DNA of 64,000 nt from Thuidium tamariscinum (Eukaryota; Streptophyta; Bryopsida; Hypnales; Thuidiaceae): assembly GCA_947034885.2 (NCBI GenBank), contig OX344755.2, forward strand, positions 684,501 to 748,500. Direction: 5' to 3'. Shown in pieces: positions 9,651 through 19,808 of this stretch. Every line of letters begins with the position of its first letter. Position 1 is the first letter of the stretch. The notes beneath the pieces are model-generated. The model searched no databases. It was not told the DNA's origin and saw only the letters and a list, made by a program, of their open reading frames with translations. Made by a program: the position numbers and the translations under genes.

Positions 9651-11085
9651 GGGGAAGCACAGGGCGGTGAAGATGCCAGCGAAGACTTAATGGCAAGCCT
9701 CGTGCAACTGAAATTCCTCTACAAGGTAATAAGGTAACAGGCCAGAAAACGCCCATCTAAGGGCTGACACTGAATTTTGAGAAGGTCAAAAACCCAGCCT
9801 AAAGCCCTTGCCCAACCGAAGGTTTTAGGATTTAGGGTTTAGGGTTTAGGGTTTAAGTTCCTTTTTACTTTTGCGTAAATGAGGGTAAAATGTCTAGTTT
9901 AGTAATTTAATAACTTAAGAAGTGCATTATAATTTGTATTCGGTAATTGATCTTTATTTTCCTAGCGTCAATCTAATTTTGCAAATTTTGAAGTAATTAA
10001 AAGAAATAACATGAAATGATTAAACTTATTGGTTCTAGTCTAAACACATACCTCTTCGGTTGATGCGTATCCGTTCTCAGTTGTGTCGTCAAAAAGCTCT
10101 ACTTCCTCCCTTTCCATCTAATTTCATTCTCCCCCGTAAATTTAGGAAATAGGAGCTAATTTTAATAATTTAATCCGGCTTAATTAGCATTTGCTATTTG
10201 ATGGTCACACTATAACTCCTTGAGGAACTTAAATCATTTCCGTACAATGACTTTGCCTAAATCTAATTCAAGCGTACATACATCTATTTTACAAAATGGG
10301 GTCACATAAAATGCCTAATTGAATTCTTCAACCCAATTATATTGTTGTAACTTACTAGGAATCTAGGATGTTTTTTGGTATGAAAGATGTGCATATGGAT
10401 GTTTCCTACATATCTCCTCTTTGCAAATTAATGCTAATTCATCACCAATGTTTTATAATCAATTATCATGCTAAACCATGAGTTTTGAATGAAACAATTC
10501 ACCAAATACTGAATTTGACTTATGTGAAATCCACATTTGGTATGCTTGATTATATTATGCAAAATTCGTTTCAATGGCAGAATTGGATGATCCTAAACTT
10601 GTTGGTGGGTAGTGTGTAATGTACACGGCTAAAATTTTACATTGCCTTCCAGTGCTTCATCTCATATCGAGAATGGCTGAAGTGATGGACCCTAAATTTT
10701 AGAAGTTGCCCTACGGATATGTAGGGATTTAAACTTCTCAATTTTAAATTCGGGAGCCATCCGACTAGGCATGTATTTTTTAGGAAATTAGATTAGTACT
10801 ACATGTACATATTAGTATGTTACTATATTGCATAATATTCTGGTCATGTAGTCATGTACTCTACTTATGAGTTATGAAACTATGAGTTATGAAAGTATAA
10901 GTGAATGGCGAGCACTAATTAGGAGTTTAGGACGGGGGCACTGGCAAGCAAGACTCCGTTAGTGGGCACCAACCAATTTTCAGAATTCAGACTCTTCTGC
11001 GGAACCCTAAACCGCTCTAATCCTCTCTTTGCCGAAGTGTATGATAAACCCTAGAAGAAAGAGTTAGAATTCCGCAAGTGTGTTA
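9651..11085. other. AT-rich spacer inside the hAT with a short telomere-type run
   Basis: No gene is seen. Positions 9826-9856 hold about three to four TTTAGGG units, the plant telomere repeat, probably an interstitial relic. The rest is unique-looking AT-rich DNA. Confidence 0.5.
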
Positions 11086-11500
11086 ATGGTTTGAACCAAA
11101 AATACACGTCAAAGGGTTAAAAAAGTTACCCCAAAAAAATATAGAAAGGGTTTGGAAAGAAATTGTCGAGCCCTGTTCGAATAAAAAAAATGTGGAAATG
11201 GGTTGGAAAAAAATGTGTTAATGGTTCAATTAAAAAAAATAGGGAAAAGGTTTGAATCCCCAAAATGGAAGTGGTGTGAATAAAGCAAAACGTTAATGGT
11301 TTCGGGTGTTGGGCAAAAATATATAGAAGGGATTTGGACCAAAAAATGGATTAATGGATCGACTAAAAAAATATGGAAATGATTCGGTTTGGAAAAAAAT
11401 GTGGAAATGGTTTGAATAAAAAAAATGGGAATGGTTTGAATAAAAAAAATGGGAAAGGTTTGAATAAAAAAAATGGGAATGGTTTGAATAACAGACTTGG
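11086..11500. repeat. Degenerate array of GGAAATGGTTTGAATAAAAAA units
   Basis: Imperfect repeats of about 20-30 bp combine 'ggaaatggtttg', a run of A, and 'tgtggaaatgg' or 'gttaatggttcg'. It is the complement of the array at 16,890-18,140, so the two arrays lie inverted within the hAT. It carries no real coding sequence. Confidence 0.7.
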
Positions 11501-12113
11501 GGGTTCACCCCCTTTATCTTTTGGTAACCACGTGCGATAATGGGGTATTTAATGGGGGGGTATTTATGTCCTTCTCATGTTTTTTTCCCTCCCTATTAGT
11601 AGAAATAAAGCTACCGGAGTGTATTTTAGAGTACCCTATTTTCTTTTGTAAATTCTTTGAAGGACTATTTTTGAACACCCTATTTTTTTTCTACATTTCA
11701 TAATTACAAAATATTGAGAAGATCAAAAACATTGTATACAAGGAAACATGTGAGCTTCAAGGATTTTGATGAACTAAGAACATGGTGAAACGCACAGCAT
11801 ATGCTATCTATATGCCACTAAAGAGTTTGAAAATCAAAAATCAAAGCTACAACTATTTATATTTCACCATTTATAAGAAAACAAAGCACACAATAGAGAA
11901 ATTAAACTATAGTATACAATCCTAATTAATGCAATATTTAAAACCAATTTAAAGGCACAAGAGCATATTCACATTCATTTATATAATAAGGAAAACTTAG
12001 GGAATTTAATAAGCCGATTGTGTTTAAAAACACAAGTATCAGTAAGTCTGCAAATCCATTCTAACATCTAAAATGAAGAAGTTCAAGGACCTCTTGCTCT
12101 CAAATCAACTATT
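11501..12113. other. AT-rich spacer, nothing recognised
   Basis: No domain-bearing frame, RNA gene or clear repeat is seen. Confidence 0.4.
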
Positions 12114-12760
12114 ATGGTAGGAAGCTCACATGGAGGTTAATAAACTATGCAGGCTTTTTTATCTGCTTAATAGGACTATAGGAGGGTCTGAAATCTGAAT
12201 TGGAAAGCTCATTGTGAGGAAACTAATTGTGGATTATATTGAAGCATGCTAAGATTTGATTTTTACTATATGAATGGATGGTTTTAGAGTTACAATGGAT
12301 TCAATCGTAACTAAGTGTACTTATAGGTGTCTACTAATTTTATTCAAAATAAAAAATGGTTGTTAAACTACCTTCTTTCAAATGTGAAATTGTTTTGAAA
12401 TAATGATTAATTGAAGAATTCATTTCAGTTTTTGAAAGGGACACATTTAGAAACCATTTCAAACCATTTTTTACATGTTGCATTACTAGTTTATTCACCA
12501 AACCAGATTCTTTTAGAAACTGTGCATGTATAGATTTTCAAGGCTTACTGATCACAAATAGGGTCCTATGACAAATTGTGTTTGAAAATTAATAATTAAT
12601 TCAATTTTTCTTCCAAAAAATATGAAACAACTTGTATTAGATTCCTCATCTATTTCTCCTTGACTGAAAAATAAACTAAAAATATTTTCATCTAAAGACA
12701 TACACGAAAAAGGCAAATCAACTCTTAATTTAAATAAGTGCAATCTTTGCCTCCTACCAT
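12114..12760. mobile_element. ~0.65 kb inverted-repeat element, family F copy 1
   Basis: The ends are ATGGTAGGAAGCTCAC and, on the complement, ATGGTAGGAGGCAAAG. The body matches the complement of 28689-29297 closely and two more diverged copies at about 55.9-56.8 and 57.8-58.4 kb. Landmarks are the segment around 'atttctccttgactgaaaa' and the phrase 'gggtcctatg'. It is non-coding. I could not fix a target duplication, so the superfamily is open. Confidence 0.6.
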
Positions 12761-13099
12761 GCATACATGGCTAACACACTTGTCACAATCATGAATCCCA
12801 AAAAAATTTAAAAAGAAATACAAGATCTGAATGAGTCACACACTTGTCACAACCATGAATGAATCCCAAAATTTTTTAAAAAGAAATGCAAGCTGTGAAT
12901 GTTAACTCACTGAGCTCCAATAAAAATTACAGTATACAGGTACTGCATTGGCAATCTTCACCAGTTCACCCACATTAAAATTCTGCTGTCTTACAGCTTA
13001 TTGCATCTCAACTGCCTAAATGAATACCAATTACGTAATTGGATCCTGGCTGTCTAATTGGATTCCACCTGCCTAATTGAAATTCAGTATATATTGGGC
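12761..13099. repeat. Spacer with a 64-bp direct duplication
   Basis: The stretch starting 'cacacttgtcacaatcatga' near 12777 recurs near 12841 with small changes. Further on, CTGCCTAAATG and CTGCCTAATTG motifs repeat. No gene is seen. Confidence 0.45.
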
Positions 13100-13905
13100 C
13101 CACCTATTGGGCCCGTCTAGGACCTGGGCAGGCCGTCACGGGGACGGAGAGCGTCCAGAAAACCGTCCAGGAAGACGGGCCCGTCCAGGACCTGGGCAGG
13201 CCGTCACGGGGACGGAGGGCGTCCCTAAAACCGTCCAGGAAGACGGGCCTGTCCAGGACGGCCAGGGAGGACTGACCCCTCTATTGCCCCTTTTTTACCC
13301 TTGCAGAAAACCCTGGAATTTCTTTTATTTTTCACACAAATTCTTTTTTGCAAATTCTGAATTCTTATTTGGAATCAGAGACCTCGATTTAGCTAGGGGA
13401 CGTGTTGAAATCTAAAATTTAATCGGCACAAATTAGGGGGGAGTTTTTTACATTTACCCTCCGGAGGGGCAATAAGGGGTCAGTCCTCCCTGGCCGTCGA
13501 GGCCCTGAGCAGGCCGTCACGGGGACGGAGGGCGTCCAGAAAACCGTCCAGCAACACGGGCCCGTCCAGGACCTGGGCAGGCCGTCCGCAACGAATTTGG
13601 CTGCGGGCCGGAGCGTCGACCTGTCCGGGCAGGCTGTCCACAGCGGAACAGTGGCCGTCCAAGACCACGGGCAGGCCATCATGAAGAGCCATTTTTGGCC
13701 ATCGAATTTGCAATTCGGCGGAGTAATTATGGATTTTCGAACTCATGAGTGTTTTCGAACTCGTTGACAGCGCCGGACCTGTGGACGGCCTCTGTGACGT
13801 CATCCCGAAGCTGTCGACGGCCTCCCGAACCTCCGTCGACGCTCCCTGGACGCCCCAGCCGTCGATGGCCGTCCGCATCAACGGCTCCAGGTGGTGCATG
13901 GCGAT
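13100..13905. promoter_or_regulatory. GC-rich CCGTCCAG repeat blocks upstream of the RING gene
   Basis: Two GC-rich parts (13,105-13,275 and 13,480-13,900) flank a short AT-rich middle. The first has a direct repeat of 78 bp period (GACCTGGGCAGGCCGTCACG at 13121 and 13199), and a third copy of the unit lies near 13,500-13,580. The inner edges (about 13,262-13,290 and 13,467-13,492) form an inverted repeat around GGGAGGACTGACCCCT. This is followed by a TATA box at 13954. Function as transposase-bound or promoter DNA is inferred from position. Confidence 0.62.
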
Positions 13906-13953
13906 GTGATTAGACACAAATTAACACTCCTAACGAGGCTTGGTAATGGGGAG

Positions 13954-13960
13954 TATAAAT
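13954..13960 (+). promoter_or_regulatory. Probable TATA box of the RING gene
   Basis: TATAAAT lies just downstream of the GC-rich block and about 200 bp before the chosen ATG. This matches the spacing for the transposase and kinase genes. Confidence 0.5.
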
Positions 13961-14161
13961 CCCAAATTCAGCCACAATTAACCTTGCTTTCTCTCTTGAG
14001 TTGCTCTGTCCTAGCTTGAAAAAAGCTTTGCATTGCAATTCGGGAGGAAGTCAAGCATTTGGCTATTGCTTTGCCACATTCCAGTTGCCCTCACGCAACA
14101 GGAGGCAGAGCATAGTCATCTGTACATACACATCCGTGTTGTGGCATTGTGTGCAGGTACT

Positions 14162-16525
14162 ATGGCCTTAAACCCACTAGAGATGGTAATACATGTGGAG
14201 AACCCCCCTATGGCAGAGAACCAGGAGGTGGTAATTGCTGGAAATCACCCCCCAGTGGTAGAAAACCAGGAGATGGTAACCCATGAAGGTGAACCCCCAC
14301 ACAGGAAGCGTCGTGGGAACAGGAGCACTGTAGACTGGGCGACTTTCAACACTGGAGAAGTTTTGGCCGGGCACGGGTGGGAACAGGCGCTTGAGCCATG
14401 GACCCGCACCACATGTCAGAGATACGTGGACTGGGCCCACATCAACCGCCATTTTCCACGGGAGAGAAATGAGACGCAAGTGCGATCTGGCGTTGCATTG
14501 ATCAAGTATTGCGTACACCCAACGTTCAAGAAGCGGTTGACCGAGGTGGCATTGGCACTTTGGGGGACCCTCTCGAAGAAGGATGGGACCCTCGCATTGT
14601 GTCAAATGGCATATGCGGAGGTTTTTTTGGGCAAGGACGTGGATTGGAACACGTATCCGGCTAAACAACGGGGCGGCCGTTTCCCTACTAAAAGCCGTAG
14701 AATTCCACCAAATCCTGAAGTGCAATTGGAAGGCGAAGGAGTGGCTGGGGCACAAGGGGACGAAGTGGCGGCCGCGGACCCCATGGAGGTCGACAATGCA
14801 CCTCAAGGCGCCAACGAACAAAATCCGGTGGCTCCCGAATTGGAGGCGCCCATTGCCGGTCCAAGCGAGCCCATGCCACTCGCCATTCACCCAATTCCCC
14901 CGTCCATGACAATTAATGAAGTATTTGGAGCAAATGGGGAATTAGAGGCATTACGTGCATTGGTGATTAAGCTGCGTGAGGATGGTGCAGAAGCTGAGCG
15001 AAGGCACGAGATGGAGGTACAAGCCCACAACGCACGAGTGAAGGCTTTGGAGGAAACGAATGCTAAGTTACTAGCAAGTAACATTGACTTGCTTGAACGT
15101 GAACGTCGCCAAAGCACGGATGGCACTCCACCATTGGATGAGGTCGTGGAGCGGGCCACATATGGTCTAATTGAGCCAGCTGACCCATTGACGGTGCGCC
15201 GGGTGCGGCCTCATGGTATATTCCCAACACCACATTTTCGTGGTGAGAGTTCAAATGCGGCAACCCAATCAACAGATGCATTGGGCCAAGAGTTCATAAG
15301 CATTGAGCGCGTGGCATACGATGCCCTTGTGGCACGAGCGGAGCGTGTAGAGGGCGAGTGCAATGAGGCCAAGGCCAACATGGAGACTGTATCAGCAGCT
15401 TTGGAGGGACTACAGGACGAGTTGGCATTTGTAAATGCCATGAAGGATAGATTGTTGCAACAAACGTCAACTACGAGGGAGCAAAAGTTGCTTGCCATGA
15501 GCAACATGAGATTGGCATGCACTTTGGCTATGAACGAGGTCGCACAACTGCAGCGTGAAGTCAGGAGAATAGCTGCACAATTTAGAGATGGTAGCCAACG
15601 TTATTTTGGCTTGACATCGTGGGCCCGACTGGAGGATATGTTTCCAGTTACATTGCCCCAAAATCGCGATAATGCAAGCATTGATTGGGACGGGCATCCG
15701 CATCTAGACTTCCAATTCAACACCGCGAGATATCGATACGGGCCCGTGGATAGAGAAGGCAATGCCCCCTTACTGTGGCCCATAGTTCCCGAGTTTGTGA
15801 AGGATGGAACGACGTGCACGATTTGCATGGAACCGTTTGGACCCGAGGGTGGATTTTGCCTTGGAACGTGTGGACATATGTACCACCCCGGATGTCTCAT
15901 TCCGCACATGGTCACAAGAAAGCGGTGCGCACAATGCAAGGCTCCTTTGCACCGGCGGTTGTACGTCCAATTTGGGTTGGAGGATTACATGCCCCCACAC
16001 TTCGAGTTGAACGAAGAGAACTTGCCTGGCGATGAGAATAGAGGGAGTTGGGGTAATGACATGATATGGATGTGGAAGTGGGGCCATGACAGTAGACACC
16101 TCGCCGTGCGCAGCGTGCAAGACATTCCGTGGAACGATGATGCGGAGATTACGGAGGTGTGCAAGAAGCTGATTAGTGCGGGCGATCCAGGGCGGCGAGT
16201 ATTTTTTGGCCAACTTGCTGGTGGCCATTGGGACTTGGACCGACAGGAGTTCGTGCGCCAACCACATCCAGAGAATGTGGTTTTTGACTCCAGTGGAAAT
16301 CCTATCGGAATACTCCAAGACATGGATCATGAGGCACAAATGAGGTTCATCGAAGACACTACGTTCAATGAGGTGCAAATGTTGTCAACCATTTCTTCCT
16401 ACTTGCACGATCGATATGATCGGACCGTAGTGGCTACGTTGAACAGTTTGCAATCTAGAGAAGGATTGCAAGATTTTTTGAGAAATAGTATAGGCAGAGG
16501 CATTGTAGAACCAGAACAAGGTTGA
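14162..16525 (+). CDS. Coiled-coil RING-H2 protein (probable E3 ubiquitin ligase), hAT cargo
   Basis: From the first ATG the product is 787 residues. The frame is open further upstream without an ATG, and an acceptor-like GTGCAG at 14151-14156 suggests a leader intron. Residues about 50-175 form an unrecognised basic domain with several Trp residues. Coiled-coil-like heptads run at about 252-320 and 377-480. A RING-H2 finger follows: C552, C555, C570, H572, H575, C578, C589 and C592, with normal spacing (C-x2-C-x14-C-x-H-x2-H-x2-C-x10-C-x2-C). About 195 unrecognised residues follow. RING fingers of this type usually recruit E2 enzymes for ubiquitin transfer. The target is unknown; transposase, host silencing factors or the kinase are candidates by inference. 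The gene is intact and GC-richer than its surroundings. Confidence 0.88.
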   Translation: MALNPLEMVIHVENPPMAENQEVVIAGNHPPVVENQEMVTHEGEPPHRKRRGNRSTVDWATFNTGEVLAGHGWEQALEPWTRTTCQRYVDWAHINRHFPRERNETQVRSGVALIKYCVHPTFKKRLTEVALALWGTLSKKDGTLALCQMAYAEVFLGKDVDWNTYPAKQRGGRFPTKSRRIPPNPEVQLEGEGVAGAQGDEVAAADPMEVDNAPQGANEQNPVAPELEAPIAGPSEPMPLAIHPIPPSMTINEVFGANGELEALRALVIKLREDGAEAERRHEMEVQAHNARVKALEETNAKLLASNIDLLERERRQSTDGTPPLDEVVERATYGLIEPADPLTVRRVRPHGIFPTPHFRGESSNAATQSTDALGQEFISIERVAYDALVARAERVEGECNEAKANMETVSAALEGLQDELAFVNAMKDRLLQQTSTTREQKLLAMSNMRLACTLAMNEVAQLQREVRRIAAQFRDGSQRYFGLTSWARLEDMFPVTLPQNRDNASIDWDGHPHLDFQFNTARYRYGPVDREGNAPLLWPIVPEFVKDGTTCTICMEPFGPEGGFCLGTCGHMYHPGCLIPHMVTRKRCAQCKAPLHRRLYVQFGLEDYMPPHFELNEENLPGDENRGSWGNDMIWMWKWGHDSRHLAVRSVQDIPWNDDAEITEVCKKLISAGDPGRRVFFGQLAGGHWDLDRQEFVRQPHPENVVFDSSGNPIGILQDMDHEAQMRFIEDTTFNEVQMLSTISSYLHDRYDRTVVATLNSLQSREGLQDFLRNSIGRGIVEPEQG

Positions 16526-16889
16526 ATACCTTCTGGTGATGAGTTAGGCCATTAGACGGATGTATAGTATATTAGTATTGTAAATAGTATTTGGCTATGA
16601 CGACCATTTACGAGCGTTTGTTGCTCATGTTGCAAAAGTACATTTTTTGGGCAATGAAGCATTTTCATTTTTCTCGTACAACTGTATTGTTTGTTAAACA
16701 CTTAAACTGAAAACTTAACCATGAACAAATGAAAAGAATACTCAATACGTTTGCTTGAAATGTATGTGCAACAAGTTCATTTAAATCCAATGCCATACTT
16801 TCACTTAAAGTAGATTTTGTAAGTTCACTTTTAAAAATTGCCAAAATTCTATTTTTTACATATGCCACAAGTATATATGCTTTTGTTTT
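16526..16889 (+). other. 3' flank of the RING gene
   Basis: AT-rich, with no gene seen. It presumably contains the 3' untranslated region. Confidence 0.45.
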
Positions 16890-18140
16890 TGATTCCCACC
16901 ATTTCGAATTTTTTTAATCAAACCATTAACCCAAGTTTTTCCCACCGCATTTTTCCACATTTTTTTTTCCACATGTCAAACCATAACCATTTTTTTACCC
17001 TAACCCATTTCCATTTGTTAGATTCAAACCCTTTCCATATTTTAGATTGAACCCATTTCCATATTTTTATTAGTCGAACCATGAACACATTTTTTTAAAC
17101 CATTTCTATATTTTTTTGTCGTCCACATTTCAAACCATCAACGTTCTTTTTTATTCAAAGCATTCCCATTTTATTGATTCAAACTATTTCCAATTTGAGC
17201 CTTAACCATTAAGGCATTAACATTTTTTTTCCAAACCATTTCTAAATGTTTTCTATTCAACATTTCAAACCATGAAAGTTTTTTTTTTCAAACCATTTCC
17301 ATATTATTTTTAATCAAACCCTGAACACATTTTCTTTCCAACTTATTTCCATATTTTTTTTAGTCAAACCATTAACACATTTTTTTTCACGACCCTTTCT
17401 ATAAGTTTTTTTCCAACCTTTCAAACCATTGCCTTTTTTTTTATTCAACCCATTTCCATATTTTTTTTTATTCGAAGCATTTTCATATATTTTTTAGTCG
17501 AAACATGAACACATTTTTTTTCCAAATCATTTCTATATTTTTTTGTATTCAACATTTCAAATTATTAACTTTTTTTTAATTCAAAGCATTTCCTTTTTCT
17601 TTTTCTTTGATTCAAACCATTTCCATATTTTTTTAGTCGAACCATTAACCCATCTTTTTTCCAAACCATTTCTATATTTTTCTTTCTAACACCCTATACC
17701 ATTACCGTTTTTCTTTACTCAAAACTTGGCCATTTTTTTACCCTAAACCATTTCCATATTTATTCTAGTCAAACAATTAACACATTTTTTTTCCAAACCA
17801 TTTCTAAATTTGTTTTTCCAACATTTCAACCCATTTCCATATTTCTTTTAGTCAAACCCTAATCACATTTTTTTCCCAACCCATTTCCAAATTTTTTTGG
17901 TCGAGCCATTAACACATTTTTTTCCAAACCCTTTCTATATTTTTTTTTCATTCAACATTTCAAACCATTAACGTTTTTTTTATTCAAACCATTTCCATAA
18001 TTTTTTTATTCGAACAATTAACACATTTTTTTTCAAAACCAGTTTTACATTTTTTTTTATTCACAATTCCAAACCATTAATGTTATTTTCATTCAAACCA
18101 TTTCCTTTTTTTTGATTCAAACCACCAATACCTTTTTTTT
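16890..18140. repeat. Long degenerate array of CAAACCATTTCCATATTTTTT units
   Basis: About 1.25 kb made of shuffled phrases: 'aaaccatttccatatttttt', 'agtcgaaccattaacacat', 'tttttccaaaccatttct'. The spacing is about 25-65 bp and irregular. It is inverted relative to the array at 11,086-11,500. The homopolymer T runs argue against coding. It could be slippage-expanded or a degraded satellite that travels with the hAT. Confidence 0.75.
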
Positions 18141-18296
18141 AAATACAGAATATATATTATATTTAGACTATGGAAGGCCTAAAATACAAAACCATGGGAA
18201 ATTATTTTTTGAGAGATGGTTAAACCTCATAGACTAATGAGAAAATTTTGATTGCGAATATGAACTCAGACTTTTAAGTCTTACAAATAAAGAGTT

Positions 18297-18779
18297 CCAG
18301 TCCACGGAGCCCAGGCCGTCCATCCTGACCGTCGACGGCACGGCCAGGCCGTCCATCAAACCCAGGCCGTCCAACCTTCCTCTCAATCCAAGCCGTCCTT
18401 CCCAAGCGTAGACCGTACCCAGACCGTCGATCTGGAGGCGTCCGTCCAGGCCGTCCACTGGACGTCCTGTCCATCGGGGCTGTCCATACCCCGCGAGCGG
18501 GGCCGTCCCCTAAAACCGTCCACCGGATCCGGACCGTCCGCAAAACCCAGAGTGTCCATCCAAGCCGTCCAGTCAGCCAGGACCGTCCATCGGAACTGTC
18601 CACCGAGCACGTCCTTCCAGGCCGTCCACGGAGGTCGTCCGTGAGGGCGTCCACGACCGCTGTCACGATTTTTCATCCTCTGTCGCGGATTCTGTTGTGA
18701 ATTTCATCCTGACGGACGCTCGGCTCCCCGTCACGTCAGCGGACGGACATCCTGACGGACGGACATGACGCGACGGAAG
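18297..18779. promoter_or_regulatory. GC-rich CCGTCC repeat block at the right end of the hAT
   Basis: Repeated AGGCCGTCCA, GACCGTCCA and related units run almost to the right terminus. The last ~70 bp contain GACGGAC, GTCACGTCAGCG and ATGACGCGACGG motifs that mirror the left subterminal TGACGTGACG and ATGTCATGACGCG. No gene starts next to this block, which favours a transposase-binding role for at least this copy. Confidence 0.68.
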
Positions 18780-18787
18780 CAACCCTG
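18780..18787. repeat. Right terminal inverted repeat of the hAT
   Basis: CAACCCTG, the exact complement of 1910-1917. Confidence 0.9.
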
Positions 18788-18795
18788 CATTTATT
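18788..18795. repeat. Right target-site duplication of the giant hAT (CATTTATT)
   Basis: An exact copy of 1902-1909 placed directly after the right terminus. Confidence 0.95.
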
Positions 18796-19808
18796 ACAAA
18801 CATTCTTCAGTGCTAAAACTTTGACACTTCACAAACCTGTCACATGCTTCCTTGTACACATCTCATTTATATGCCGTCTTTCTTGTGCCTTCCTCCATGT
18901 GACCTTTCCACCACACACGAGACAAACAAAAAGTCTACCACAACTAAATGCACCTGGACTTTATGTGCCTTATATGTTCATGAAGGATCTACACTTGAAA
19001 TTACACTGGAACACTACCTTCATAGAAACTTTTCCTATCAATATGGACTCCACCTTTGCTCTCCCATGCTTCTCAATTCCCCCTTCTCTTGCTGCATCAA
19101 CTGAAGTCATTAGACAATAGGCATACAATGAGCATGGGGCATCAGAGACTCAAATCCAACTCTTAGTTGCATGCCTAGACAAAAGTTATCTTGCTTCTAG
19201 ATCTAAATTAGCCAAAAGTAGGGCATTGCCTAGGAATCCATCCAACAGAAACTACCGCCAGCTCTATTACCGGAATGCATCAAAGATTCTTGGGTGGGGA
19301 CCTCCTAGGCGACTTGAAGGGGACCAAAACGGATTCAGCTCTGTAGTGTATGAGCACCTCCGATGTATAGTCTTCCTTGACCATACAAACGAAGTGACCA
19401 ACCCTGCCATAGAACAGAACACCATCAAGCTGGATACAACACATCACAGTCTTCAGCAAGAGAAGGGGAAGAAGGATCTGAGCAACAACAAGTCAGCACT
19501 TGAAGTCCTGCAGCACAGTTCAAGGAGCACCAACAACCCTCCCCACGGTAACGCACACTCTCCGTCCCTCCTATTTTATTGCACTTCCAATTTTTGAGTC
19601 CAGAAATGAATTGCAATTCCGATTTGTATTCTTTTACATCTAGATTCCAGCAGACACCTAAACCACCAATAGCAATGGAACACCAAGCATGGCAATCATT
19701 CTATCTCCATCTCTGAGCATTGCTGTCTACATTAGTTATTCAGACTTGTGTCCAGACATTTTTTTTAAAACAAAGTTTGGTCCTACAATTTGAGTAGCGA
19801 TGATTTCT
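18796..19808 (+). other. piggyBac internal 5' region with possible leader exons
   Basis: No recognised domain. An open stretch at about 19,226-19,545 ends at a donor-like GGTAACGC and may be an exon of the interrupted piggyBac gene or of its upstream leader. Evidence is weak. Confidence 0.3.

Larger units (their letters stand above)
1910..18787 (+). mobile_element. Giant (16.9 kb) hAT transposon carrying transposase, kinase-like and RING genes (level 4)
   Basis: The termini are CAGGGTTG at 1910-1917 and its exact complement CAACCCTG at 18780-18787. They are flanked by a perfect 8-bp duplication CATTTATT. CAGGG ends and 8-bp duplications are typical of hAT elements. The interior holds a full-length hAT transposase with intact catalytic residues (2673-5807, +), a kinase-like gene (7327-8988, -) and a RING gene (14162-16525, +). 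GC-rich CCGTC-repeat blocks lie inside both ends and before each gene. Typical autonomous plant hATs are about 3-6 kb, so this is very large. The perfect duplication and three open genes point to a fairly recent insertion. A 0.9 kb TTAA element and AT-rich repeat arrays are nested in it. Confidence 0.93.

Noticed and set aside
14033-14161. Upstream extension of the RING frame
   Set aside because: It begins without an ATG, reads as low-information sequence and ends at an acceptor-like CAG just before the first ATG; more likely leader.
15770-16378. 202-codon frame antisense to the RING gene
   Set aside because: Shadow frame opposite a well-supported gene.
16890-18140. Regular-looking repeats considered as a CRISPR-like array
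   Set aside because: The units are irregular, T-rich and lack constant repeats with unique spacers; the genome is eukaryotic.
18234-18676. Frames of 74-130 codons in the right GC-rich block
   Set aside because: Repetitive Asp/Gly/Arg peptides from CCGTCC units; no gene structure.
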